From: CAVZLD01 sp963776055
Lineage (GTDB): Bacteria > Planctomycetota > Planctomycetia > Pirellulales > Pirellulaceae
DNA length: 64,000 bases
NCBI GenBank assembly: GCA_963776055.1
Contig: CAVZLD010000015.1
Coordinates: 1 to 64,000 of the forward strand
Direction of reading: 5' to 3'
Below are positions 51,394-59,915 of this stretch, piece after piece. Below the pieces are notes generated by a model that did no database searches, had not been told where the DNA came from, and was given only the letters and a program-made list of their open reading frames with translations. Both the position numbers and the translations under genes were made by a program. The stretch's first letter is position 1. Every line of letters begins with the position of its first letter.

Positions 51394-51480
51394 AGGTTCG
51401 ACGGTTGTCGACAGTAGGCGGGCAGGGGGCTACTCTATGCGTGCTGCGAGGTAGGGCCGTTGGAATGAGAGTGGGGGGAA

Positions 51481-52992
51481 ATGGGTTTGGCCGGCTGGGC
51501 GAGCGACGCATCGTTGCCAGAACGACTGACGAACCGGTTACGGCTGGTCCGCAGACGCCAATATAGATGGATCATTTTGCGCGCCGCCATCCGAGGTCTG
51601 TTCGTGGGCGCGCTCGCTGGTTTCGCCGGCAGCTTGATTCTGCGATTCGGTGCGGATGTCGCCAGTTGGGGCCTTCTCGTAGCGCCAATGCTCGGCCTGC
51701 TGCTGGGGGTTGCTTACGGCGCTCTCCATCCACCGGACTGGGATTTCGTCGCGCGTCGGATTGATCAATCCCATCAATTGCAGGACCGCACACTGACGGC
51801 GTGGCACTTTGCCCAACGCGATCATCCGTCTGCCCTGCAGCGTCTGCAAATGCGCGACGCCGCACAGCATTTGCAGCAGATCGATCCGCAAGCAGCCGTC
51901 ACGCGTTCGATTCCGCAACTGCTGCCGTGGTCTCTCTTGTTGTGGGGGCTGACGGCAGTACTCGTGTGGTTGCCCTCCGGCGACCGCAGCGTCTTGGCGC
52001 AGGCCGTCCCGCCGGACCAACAGATCGTGCGGTTGGCTAAAGATCTGGAACAGACGATTCTGCGGGAACTCGAGGAACTAGCCGACCGCGCCGCTCCCGA
52101 CTCGGTCGAACAACGGGAACTCCAGGAACTGTTGGACGAACTTGCGCAGCGAATGGACGCGATGCAACAGCCCGGCACCGATCGAGCCGATGCGCTCGCG
52201 GAATTGTCTGAGATGCAGGCCGCTCTGGCGGCACTCGACGCCAAGCTGGATCTCGACGAACTCCAGGGCAACTTCCGGGAGCTTGGGGCGCTCTTCGAGT
52301 CGACACACGCCCTGGAGTCGATCGGCAAGATGTTGCAGGAGCAACGGTTCGAAAGCGCCGCAAAGCAACTGACCACGGATCCCACTGAACTGGTTGCGCC
52401 GCAGGAGGCCCGCACGTTGGCCGAACAACTGCAACCGCTGGCAGTCAAGATGCGACAGCAGGAGCAGCCCGAATTGGCCGAGGCAACGGATCGACTGGGA
52501 AAGGCGTTGCAGGAGCAGGATCCAGCCGCAGCGGAGGATGCCGCGAAAGGGCTGGCCAAGCTTTCGCAACAAATGGCTCTGCGAATGGAACTGGCCGGCC
52601 AATTGAACAGCCAAGCAAAGCAATTAGCCGAGGCCAAAGCGTTCAGCCTGAGTGGCGGAAAAAGTTCCAGTCGATCCGAACAACCGCGACAAACCTGGGG
52701 ACGTGGCACAGCCGGCGACCCGCAAGCGGGCGAATCCACCTCGCTCGCGAGCCAGCGAGAACGGCAGGAAGTGTCGGGGACCTTGGGCGAAGGGCCGAGC
52801 CAGCGTGAGGTCGTTCGGACCGACGAAGGACGGCCCGAGCAGGCCCAGCGTGACTACCGCGACCTGTATCCCGGATTCCGCCGGCAAGCGGAAGATGTGC
52901 TGCGCCACGAGCCGTTGCCGTTAGGACATCGGCGGATGATCCGGCAATACTTCGAGGCGATCCGCCCAGGTAGCCAACCGGCTGAGCCGTAG
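51481..52992 (+). CDS. Membrane-anchored coiled-coil protein (DUF4175-like)
   Basis: ATG 51481 follows a G-rich ribosome-binding site. Helices lie at the N-terminus (GLFVGALAGFAGSLIL; WGLLVAPMLGLLLGVAYGAL) and near residue 155 (LLPWSLLLWGLTAVLVWLPS). The rest is a long Leu/Glu/Gln-rich coiled coil and a polar C-terminus ending in YRDLYPGFRRQAEDVLRHE. 503 residues, intact. It is the last gene of the MoxR operon, and its stop is only 12 bases from that of the convergent oxidoreductase gene. Confidence 0.7.
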   Translation: MGLAGWASDASLPERLTNRLRLVRRRQYRWIILRAAIRGLFVGALAGFAGSLILRFGADVASWGLLVAPMLGLLLGVAYGALHPPDWDFVARRIDQSHQLQDRTLTAWHFAQRDHPSALQRLQMRDAAQHLQQIDPQAAVTRSIPQLLPWSLLLWGLTAVLVWLPSGDRSVLAQAVPPDQQIVRLAKDLEQTILRELEELADRAAPDSVEQRELQELLDELAQRMDAMQQPGTDRADALAELSEMQAALAALDAKLDLDELQGNFRELGALFESTHALESIGKMLQEQRFESAAKQLTTDPTELVAPQEARTLAEQLQPLAVKMRQQEQPELAEATDRLGKALQEQDPAAAEDAAKGLAKLSQQMALRMELAGQLNSQAKQLAEAKAFSLSGGKSSSRSEQPRQTWGRGTAGDPQAGESTSLASQRERQEVSGTLGEGPSQREVVRTDEGRPEQAQRDYRDLYPGFRRQAEDVLRHEPLPLGHRRMIRQYFEAIRPGSQPAEP

Positions 52993-53004
52993 GAGCAAGT
53001 GCCG

Positions 53005-54243
53005 CTAACTGTCAGCATGGACCAGCACGGGGTCGAGATCTCGAAAGATCTGACCGACCTGATCGTCGAAGACACGGCCGATCAACAAGTCCGTCAAGTT
53101 GCCCTGATGCTGCGGGAACTGCTTCATGAACGATCCGAAGCTGAAGTTGTCCGTGTAGAACGCGTGCACCAGTTTCCGAATCCAATGAATGCCTTGCTGG
53201 AATTCATCGGTCCATCCGCCCAGTTGTGCCGCGGTCAAGTCGCCGCTGCGCAGCCCCTGAACGATCGCGTTCGAAGCGAGCTCTCCTGATTTCAGCGCCA
53301 GGAAAACACCGGAAGAGTAGATGGGATCAATGAACCCAAAAGCGTCGCCCACTAAAACCCAGCCGTCACCGGCCTGCTGTCGCGTCGTGTACGAGAATTC
53401 TTTCGCGACGTGGTATTTGCCCACCTGTTCCGCGTCGGAGATACGCTGCTGGACGGCGGTGCACTTGGCAAGCTGTTCTTGAAAGGTCTCTTCGGGGCTG
53501 ACACGACCTTTCAGTAAGTAGTCATTGTCGGAGACGACTCCCACGCTGACCATATCATCCGACAGGGGGATGTACCAAAACCAGGCTTGCTTGTCACTTG
53601 TATGCAGGATGATCGTCGTGTTCTGTTGCGGATCGGGTGAGCGATCGGCTCCGCGGTAGTAAGTCCAGATCGCTGCTTTCCGCAGGTTTCGATTGACCTC
53701 CTTCAAGCCGAGCCGACTCGCCAGCATAGCACTCTGACCGGTGGCATCCACGACCACGCGGCCGGTGACCGTCTGCGTTTCGCCCGGTGACGTTTGGATC
53801 GAGAGCTGATGGGGACCGGTTGGTCGAAGGTCGACGGAGACGACGCGAGTTTCGTCGAGGCAAGTAGCCCCCTTTTCCGCTGCGTTTTCAAACAGGAGCT
53901 GATCGAATCGATCTCGTTCCACGTGCCATGTGGTCGAGCATGCTCGGGGATCGTGGGCGTTGAAGAAGAAGGGCTGCGACTCGCGGCCCGACTGGTTGAC
54001 AAATTGGACGCCTACCTTCGGTACAAAACCCCAGGTTTGCATCTTCGGCAGGACGCCGAGGCGTTCCAGCGTCCAGTATGTCTCGGGCATGAGCGATTCG
54101 CCCACGTGGAACCGAGGGAATTTTTCACGCTCCACCAAGAGAGTTCGGAAGCCGGACTCTGCCACCAAGGCCGCCGTGCTCGATCCCGCCGGTCCGCCGC
54201 CGATGACAACGCAGTCGTAGGAAGTGTGTTTGATCTTGTTCAT
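53005..54243 (-). CDS. FAD-dependent oxidoreductase, halogenase/geranylgeranyl-reductase superfamily
   Basis: 412 residues from ATG 54243. Rossmann FAD motif VVIGGGPAGSSTAALVAESG, then FPRFHVGESLMPETYW (the xHxGES motif), VVDATGQSAMLASRLG, and the second FAD motif VLVGDAFGFIDPIYSSGVFL. WFWYIP matches the WxWxIP signature of flavin-dependent halogenases, though the halogenase lysine is not obvious, so I would not assert halogenation. Five bases downstream of the epimerase-like gene on the same strand, so co-transcribed. Intact. Substrate unknown; an unsaturated lipid or polyene is possible given the neighbourhood. Confidence 0.85.
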   Translation of the reverse strand: MNKIKHTSYDCVVIGGGPAGSSTAALVAESGFRTLLVEREKFPRFHVGESLMPETYWTLERLGVLPKMQTWGFVPKVGVQFVNQSGRESQPFFFNAHDPRACSTTWHVERDRFDQLLFENAAEKGATCLDETRVVSVDLRPTGPHQLSIQTSPGETQTVTGRVVVDATGQSAMLASRLGLKEVNRNLRKAAIWTYYRGADRSPDPQQNTTIILHTSDKQAWFWYIPLSDDMVSVGVVSDNDYLLKGRVSPEETFQEQLAKCTAVQQRISDAEQVGKYHVAKEFSYTTRQQAGDGWVLVGDAFGFIDPIYSSGVFLALKSGELASNAIVQGLRSGDLTAAQLGGWTDEFQQGIHWIRKLVHAFYTDNFSFGSFMKQFPQHQGNLTDLLIGRVFDDQVGQIFRDLDPVLVHADS

Positions 54244-54248
54244 GGTAC

Positions 54249-55163
54249 TTATTGAGGGGAACCGTTTTTTTTTCGATGAAGTAACGCACGCAGCGCCGAT
54301 TCCAGATCGGGGTAGCGAAAGTCGAAGCCGGCGAACTGAAGTTTTCGGCAGACCACGCGCGTGCTGGACAGCAATAATTCCTCGCCCATCTCTCCCATGG
54401 CAAGTTTGATGATGGAGGAGGGCATTGCCAGGAAGCTCGGACGGTTCAAGACCTTTGCCAGAATCTCGGTAAACTCACGATTCGTCACCGGGTTCGGTGC
54501 GACCGCGTTGACCGCTCCAAATAGTGCTTCGTTCTCGATCGCAAATCGGATCGACTGAACCAGATCGGGCAGTGCGATCCAACTGCAGAATTGGTTGCCC
54601 GATCCAACAACTCCCCCCAGTCCCCACCGGAACGGAAGCAGCATGCGAGGCAACGCGCCGCCGCGATCGCTCTGCACCAACCCGATGCGCATCTGAATCA
54701 CTCGAATGCCGGCTTCCCAGGCAGGGCGCGTCGCCGCTTCCCACTCCTGGCAGACATCCGCGAGAAAGCCAATCCCCGCTGGCGATTCTTCGTCCAGGGC
54801 CACATCGCCGCGGTCTCCATAAAATCCAATGGCTGACGCGGAAACGAGCACCTGCGGCTTGTGGTCGAGTCCGGCCAGAGTGCGGCTCAGCAGTCCGGTG
54901 CCGAGCACGCGGCTTTCTCGAATTCGCTGCTTCTTTTCCGGCGTCCAGCGGCCGGTCGCCACGTTTTCGCCCGCCAGGTGCACGACGGCGTCGAAGTTCT
55001 CCACACGCGATGCCGGCAGCTCACCATCTGTTGGCGACCAGGGGATTCCCGGCGACGAGGACGGCCCACGGACGAGAGGGACGACCTCGTCTCCCGCTAC
55101 CTTGCAGGCTGCGGCAAACTCGGATCCGACCAGCCCGGACGATCCGCTCAGTAAGATTTTCAT
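54249..55163 (-). CDS. TIGR01777-type NAD-dependent epimerase/SDR-like protein
   Basis: 304 residues, the usual length. NAD-binding GSSGLVGSEFAAAC at residues 7-20, AVVHLAGENVATGRW (typical of the family), VSASAIGFYGDRGDVALDEE, MRIGLVQSDRGGALPRMLLP, and a C-terminal DUF1731-like end FLAMPSSIIKLAMGEMGEEL. Intact. It is divergent from the MerR-type regulator across 364 bases and leads a two-gene operon with the FAD oxidoreductase. Members are often found in light- or oxidative-stress gene clusters with CFA-type methyltransferases (from memory). Confidence 0.93.
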   Translation of the reverse strand: MKILLSGSSGLVGSEFAAACKVAGDEVVPLVRGPSSSPGIPWSPTDGELPASRVENFDAVVHLAGENVATGRWTPEKKQRIRESRVLGTGLLSRTLAGLDHKPQVLVSASAIGFYGDRGDVALDEESPAGIGFLADVCQEWEAATRPAWEAGIRVIQMRIGLVQSDRGGALPRMLLPFRWGLGGVVGSGNQFCSWIALPDLVQSIRFAIENEALFGAVNAVAPNPVTNREFTEILAKVLNRPSFLAMPSSIIKLAMGEMGEELLLSSTRVVCRKLQFAGFDFRYPDLESALRALLHRKKNGSPQ

Positions 55164-55527
55164 CCGTTACCCCTCCCGCGTGCTAGGTGATTCTAGGAGG
55201 ATCGCGGTCGCCGACAACGTCACGCGTCGCGTCTTCCAAACTTTGGGCTCCCCAGTGGAGGGGTGCGTGGCCGTTTGCGAGTCGCCTTCTATACTACCGC
55301 GTTCCGCGCCGAAGAGCACGCGAGCCCTGATCGTGGAGAAGGAGTGTAGAGCGTCGAGACGCGGATTCGTCCGTACGGAGCGGGCGTACGCCGCGGTTGA
55401 GATCTGTCCGATGATGATCGGTGACATCGTTTCGAGACTCTATGGCATTGAAGAACATCGCGTCGGATCAGGCTTTCCTGATAGGGCGGATCGAAGCAAA
55501 GTTGCGTCCGAGTGAGGTGGTGGACTT
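55164..55527. other. Divergent control region
   Basis: 364 bases between the divergent epimerase and regulator genes. It contains two adjacent perfect palindromes (listed separately) and a TATACT at about 55289. No gene supported. Confidence 0.5.
55370..55392. promoter_or_regulatory. Two adjacent 10-bp palindromes with CGTACG core, candidate operator
   Basis: TCCGTACGGA at 55370-55379 and GGCGTACGCC at 55383-55392, three bases apart, each perfectly self-complementary. They lie 136 bases upstream of the regulator start and 207 bases upstream of the divergent gene, as expected for an autoregulatory operator. Confidence 0.45.
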
Positions 55528-56425
55528 GTGATTGAGAAACTCTTCAGCCCGAAGCAAGTCGCCCGAGCGTTGGGTGTGAGTGAATCGTCGCTGAAACGCT
55601 GGTGCGATCGCGGGTTGTTGGAAACGCGGCGCACCGGGGGCGGCCATCGCCGCATTTCGCTCGGGGAGGTCTGTCGGTTTGTGCGCGACAGTGGCCAATC
55701 TTTGCAGCGACCCGATCTCCTGGGTCTGCCAGCGACAAGTGGCTGCGGTCCGCGTGGAATTGCTCGGGCGATGGAACACTTGGAGCAAGCGGTTCGAGAG
55801 GGTGATGAGGTTGCCTGCCGCGACATTACGATCGACCTCTATCTGGCGGGATTCCCGATTGCCGCAATCTGCGATGATTTAATCGCGACGGTAATGCATC
55901 GAGTGGGAGCGCTGTGGGATTGTGGTGAAGTGGAGATTTACCAGGAACGGCTCGGCTGCGAGATTTTCGGTCGCCTGTTGGAGGAGCTGAGACGAATCAT
56001 TGCCACGCCAGATCGTTCGGCGCCCGTCGCGCTCGGCGGCATCGCCGGACAGCGACCCCTACACGCTGGCCGGGCGGATGGTTGAACTGGTGCTGCGCGA
56101 CGCGGGGTGGCAGGCGATGTCATTAGGCGGCCGACTGCCTTTCTCGACGCTCGCAAAGGCAGTCCAACTGCGACGGCCCCGGCTATTCTGGTTGAGCGTC
56201 AGCAGCGTGACCGACGAAGACCGTTTTCTGGATGAGTACCGCGTATTCCGGTCCGCGACTCCTTCGGAAATGCCGGTCGTGATTGGCGGGCGCGGTCTCT
56301 CGAACAGCCTGTGTCAACGAATGGAGCATTGTACGTTTTGCGGCAGCATGGAAGAATTGGCCCGTTTCAGCGCTCCAATACTGAAGTCGGGCGATTGGGA
56401 ATCTGACGGAACAACTTCAAAATAA
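55528..56425 (+). CDS. MerR-family regulator with B12-binding-like domain, one frameshift
   Basis: GTG 55528. The N-terminal winged HTH reads FSPKQVARALGVSESSLKRW with GGHRRISLGEVCRFV. A helical bundle (DLYLAGFPIAAICDDLIATV; LWDCGEVEIYQERLGCEIFG) and a Rossmann-like domain follow, as in light sensors CarH/LitR. The frame changes at about 56043: GG should be G, giving GGIADSDPYTLAGRMVELVL. CarH has W-x9-EH in the bundle and ExHxxG in the fold; here they read W-x9-ER and DxYxxA, so both histidines are missing. It probably does not bind cobalamin as CarH does. It is first in a plus-strand operon of lipid-related genes and divergent from two more, so it likely controls them. About 298 residues. 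Confidence 0.85.
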
Positions 56426-56443
56426 CGGAGATCGATCGAAAAG

Positions 56444-57874
56444 ATGAATACCACGAGGCACACGCGGCATGTCTTGGTTTTGCTCTGTAGCTGGAGCGTC
56501 CTTCTTGCCGTTGGGGTTCCGCTGCGGGCTGATGATAACAGTGACCAACAGCTTGATTGGAACCAATGGCGTGGACCCCATCGAACCGGGCAGTTGGAAG
56601 GTCCGCCATGGCCTGACAGTCTCGAGCCGTCCGCACTCCAATCGCTTTGGCGAGTGGAACTCCAGCCCAGTTACTCGGGGCCGATCGTTTCCGGCGAACG
56701 GGTGTTTGTGACAGAGACGGTCGCCGAGCAATCGGAACGAGTCACGGCGCTGAATCGGCGCGACGGCAGTGTGCTGTGGACGCAGGAGTGGGAGGGGGCG
56801 ATGAAGGTGCCTTTCTTCGCTCGCTCGCGAGGAGATTGGATTCGAGCAACACCGATTTGTGACGGAGAGACGGTCTACGTTGCCGGAATGCGCGATTTGC
56901 TGGTGGCATTGGATGCGGAGACCGGAGCGGTCCGGTGGCGAGTGGACTTCCTGAAAGAATTCGAAACGCCGCTACCCTCCTTTGGCTTCGTTTGTTCGCC
57001 GCTTCTGGATGGCGACGACCTGTATGTCCAGGCCGCGGCGAGTGTCGTCAAGCTGAACCGGAAGACGGGAGAAGTGATCTGGCGTTCTATGCAGGACAGC
57101 GGCGGGATGATGGACAGTGCGTTCTCGTCACCGATCCTGGAGAATCTGGCCGGGCGGCGGCAATTGGTCGTTCAGACGCGAGAATCGCTCGCCGGACTGG
57201 ATCCGGAAACCGGTCAGGTCCTGTGGCAGCAGGAAGTCCCTGCTTTCCGCGGGATGAACATTCTGACGCCAACTCTGGCCGGCGATCGGGTCTTCACCAG
57301 CAGTTACGGTGGCAGGTCGTTCCTTTACCAGGTGGTTCAAGATGGCGATCAATATCGCGTTTCACAGCTGTGGGAGAACAAGGTGCAGGGCTATATGTCC
57401 TCGCCGGTAATCATCGACGGTCACGTTTACCTGCACTTGCGTAATCGGCGCTTTACGTGTTTGGATTTGGAAACCGGCAAAGAGAAGTGGATCACCAAGC
57501 CGTTTGGTGATTACTGGAGCCTCATCGCTCACGGAGACCGCATTCTGGCATTAGATGAGCGCGGAGAATTGTTGCTAATTCGTGCCAATCCCGATCAATT
57601 TGAACTGCTGACGCGTCGCCAAATCACGGATCAATCCGCCTGGTCGCATTTGGCCCTCGACCGCAATCAACTGCTGGTTCGCGATCTCACGGGCCTGACG
57701 GCTTATCGTTGGTCCACGGATTCTTCCTCGGACGCGGCGCCTCAAGGAGATCACGCCCGAGTAGTGCCCGGTCAATGTCGTCGAGAGTGCCCCAGCGACT
57801 GGCGACCATGGAAGTGGTTTGTGAGTCGTCGTGAATCCGCTTTGTCCACTACTTGTCAGCTGCGGGGTGAGTGA
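56444..57874 (+). CDS. Secreted PQQ-like (BamB-type) beta-propeller protein
   Basis: ATG 56444, 18 bases after the regulator. Signal peptide LVLLCSWSVLLAVGVPLRA, then WNQWRGPHRTGQL, the usual opening of planctomycete PQQ-like proteins, and repeated blades with VTALNRRDGSVLWTQEWEG, LVALDAETGAVRWRVDF, VVKLNRKTGEVIWRSM, LAGLDPETGQVLWQQEV and FTCLDLETGKEKWITKPFG. No dehydrogenase ligands were identified. About 476 residues; the last 40 (after DLTGLTAYRW) look out of frame, so the true stop may be earlier. Extracytoplasmic; role in the cluster unknown. Confidence 0.85.
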   Translation: MNTTRHTRHVLVLLCSWSVLLAVGVPLRADDNSDQQLDWNQWRGPHRTGQLEGPPWPDSLEPSALQSLWRVELQPSYSGPIVSGERVFVTETVAEQSERVTALNRRDGSVLWTQEWEGAMKVPFFARSRGDWIRATPICDGETVYVAGMRDLLVALDAETGAVRWRVDFLKEFETPLPSFGFVCSPLLDGDDLYVQAAASVVKLNRKTGEVIWRSMQDSGGMMDSAFSSPILENLAGRRQLVVQTRESLAGLDPETGQVLWQQEVPAFRGMNILTPTLAGDRVFTSSYGGRSFLYQVVQDGDQYRVSQLWENKVQGYMSSPVIIDGHVYLHLRNRRFTCLDLETGKEKWITKPFGDYWSLIAHGDRILALDERGELLLIRANPDQFELLTRRQITDQSAWSHLALDRNQLLVRDLTGLTAYRWSTDSSSDAAPQGDHARVVPGQCRRECPSDWRPWKWFVSRRESALSTTCQLRGE

Positions 57875-57924
57875 TAAAACGGTGGTCTGCAGTCCTTTTT
57901 CCTGCCTCAGATGGACGGCCGACC

Positions 57925-59226
57925 ATGCGAGTTGCAATTGTGGGTTCTGGTGTCAGTGGCAACGTCTGTGCCTGGCTACTGCACGCCGACCATGAGGTGC
58001 ACCTGTTTGAGAGCGAGGAGGATCCCGGAGGGCACACACGGACGGTCGATTTTGAAATCGATGGTCGGTCGTACGCGGCGGATATCGGGTTCATGGTCTG
58101 CAATGACCGAACGTATCCGCTTTTCTTGCAGCTGCTATCGCAGCTTCAGATTCCCACGCAAGTCAGCGACATGAGCTTCAGCGTGCGGTGCAATCGATCC
58201 GGTCTGGAATATCAAGGTAGTTCGTTGAACGGGCTGTTCGCACAGCGAAGGAATCTGCTCCGTCCACGATTTCTAGGAATGCTGCGCGAGATATTACGAT
58301 TCAATCGGGAGTGTCCTCGGTTCCTTGACGAGCGGGATGATCGTCTGACACTGGCGGAGTACTTACATCGAGAGCGGTACGGCGACGAGTTCGTTCAGCA
58401 TTATTTAGTGCCGATGACGGCGGCGATCTGGTCGGCGCGACCCGGGCGAGTGTTGGAAATGCCCGCCCGGTTCCTGATTGCCTTCTTTCAAAACCACGGA
58501 CTGCTGCAGTTGCGAGATCGGCCCCAATGGCGGACGATTCCCGGCGGTGCGCGGCGGTATGTGAAAGCGATCACGCGGAAACTGGGCGACCGGCTACACG
58601 TCCGGAACCCGATCCAATCTGTGGAGCGACAGGAGGACCAGGTCCTGGTCACGCCGACCCACGGCTCACCGACTTCCTTTGATTGCGTCATCCTGGCATG
58701 TCATGCAGACCAAAGCCTGCGTCTGCTGGCGGACGCGACAGAGCAGGAACGCGATCTGCTGGCCCGGTTTCCGTACCAGTCCAATCAGGCGATCCTGCAC
58801 GTCGATTCGTCGGTACTTCCGCGACGTCGGCGGGCTTGGGCCAGTTGGAATTACCACATTCCGGATGCCGAGGACCAGCCAGTCGCGGTGACCTATGACT
58901 TGAATCGCCTGCAGCGATTGGGGGCCCCGCACCCGATCTGCCTGACATTGAACGGAGGGCCATCGGTGGACCCGGACCGCATTTTGCAGGTCTTCGAGTT
59001 CGAACACCCCACCTTCGGTCCGGGAACGATTCAAGCACAGGAAAGCTATGAGCAGATCAACGGGGTTCGCCGGACGTACTTCTGCGGAGCGTATTGGGGG
59101 TACGGGTTTCACGAAGATGGGGTGCGGAGCGCGCTGGCCGTGTGCCGCCACTTTGGCAAGACGATCGACCCATGCACAGTTGTGTCTACCACGGATCCGT
59201 CCGACACCGACGTTTCCAGCCGTTAG
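57925..59226 (+). CDS. FAD-dependent amine oxidase-type oxidoreductase
   Basis: ATG 57925 opens directly with the FAD motif VAIVGSGVSGNVCAWLLHAD and continues LFESEEDPGGHTRTVDFEID, DIGFMVCNDRTYPLFLQLL. C-terminal FAD contacts: YEQINGVRRTYFCGAYWGYG and FHEDGVRSALAVC. 433 residues, intact. This family precedes DUF1365 and CFA-type methyltransferase genes in many bacteria and includes desaturase-type enzymes acting on membrane fatty acids (from memory). It overlaps the DUF1365 gene by 55 bases, which indicates coupled expression. Confidence 0.92.
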   Translation: MRVAIVGSGVSGNVCAWLLHADHEVHLFESEEDPGGHTRTVDFEIDGRSYAADIGFMVCNDRTYPLFLQLLSQLQIPTQVSDMSFSVRCNRSGLEYQGSSLNGLFAQRRNLLRPRFLGMLREILRFNRECPRFLDERDDRLTLAEYLHRERYGDEFVQHYLVPMTAAIWSARPGRVLEMPARFLIAFFQNHGLLQLRDRPQWRTIPGGARRYVKAITRKLGDRLHVRNPIQSVERQEDQVLVTPTHGSPTSFDCVILACHADQSLRLLADATEQERDLLARFPYQSNQAILHVDSSVLPRRRRAWASWNYHIPDAEDQPVAVTYDLNRLQRLGAPHPICLTLNGGPSVDPDRILQVFEFEHPTFGPGTIQAQESYEQINGVRRTYFCGAYWGYGFHEDGVRSALAVCRHFGKTIDPCTVVSTTDPSDTDVSSR

Positions 59227-59915
59227 TTCGTCAATTCTCTTACCGACTGACCTATCTCTATCTGGATCTGTCGGAACTCGACGAATTGCGGCAACGCCTG
59301 CCGCTGTTTTCCGACCGGCGATTCGCGTGGGCTTCGATGTATCGGCCGGATCACTTGGGGGCGGAGATAGATTCGCTCGACGACGCGGTTCGCCAGTTCG
59401 TTCGAAGAACAACGGATACACCTGCGACGGGGCCGATTCGGCTGCTGACGTTGTGGCGCTGCCTGGGAGCTTACTTTTCTCCGATCAATCTCTATTTCTG
59501 TTTCGCAGAGGACCGGTCGAATCAAGTCGAGTCGATTGTCGCCGAGGTGAACAACACGCCATGGGGAGAACAGCACTGTTACGTCCTCTGGTCGGGCAAT
59601 CGGATTGGTCTTCGCCACTTGGCCTTTCAGCATCCGAAAGAGTTTCACGTGAGTCCGTTTATGGACTTGGACCTTCTGTATCGTTGGCAGATCTTGCCAC
59701 CATCCCACCGTCTGGCAGTCCATCTCGGGACGTGGCGAGAGGACGAACGACTATTCGACGCAACATTGTCATTGCGCCGGCGGGAGTTGAATTCGCGCAA
59801 TTGGTTGGCAACGACGGCGCGTCAACCTATAGTCCCCATGCGAATACTGGCCGCCATTTATTATGAGGCGTTTCAGCTATGGATCCGAAAGTGCCCCTTT
59901 TTTCCGCATCCGTGA
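59172..59915 (+). CDS. DUF1365 protein
   Basis: ATG 59172 lies inside the end of the amine oxidase gene. The 247-residue product has the full family pattern: MHSCVYHGSVRHRRFQPLVR, FSYRLTYLYLDLSELD, LLTLWRCLGAYFSPINLYFC, EVNNTPWGEQHCYVL, HPKEFHVSPFMDLDLLYRW and a C-terminal AAIYYEAFQLWIRKCPFFPH. Biochemical role not established; genetic linkage to CFA-type methyltransferases suggests a function in fatty-acid modification. Intact; overlaps the next gene by 37 bases. Confidence 0.93.
   Translation: MHSCVYHGSVRHRRFQPLVRQFSYRLTYLYLDLSELDELRQRLPLFSDRRFAWASMYRPDHLGAEIDSLDDAVRQFVRRTTDTPATGPIRLLTLWRCLGAYFSPINLYFCFAEDRSNQVESIVAEVNNTPWGEQHCYVLWSGNRIGLRHLAFQHPKEFHVSPFMDLDLLYRWQILPPSHRLAVHLGTWREDERLFDATLSLRRRELNSRNWLATTARQPIVPMRILAAIYYEAFQLWIRKCPFFPHP

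Noticed and set aside
54829..55515. Plus-strand ORF across the epimerase start and control region
   Set aside because: Antisense to a well-supported gene, with no recognisable product.
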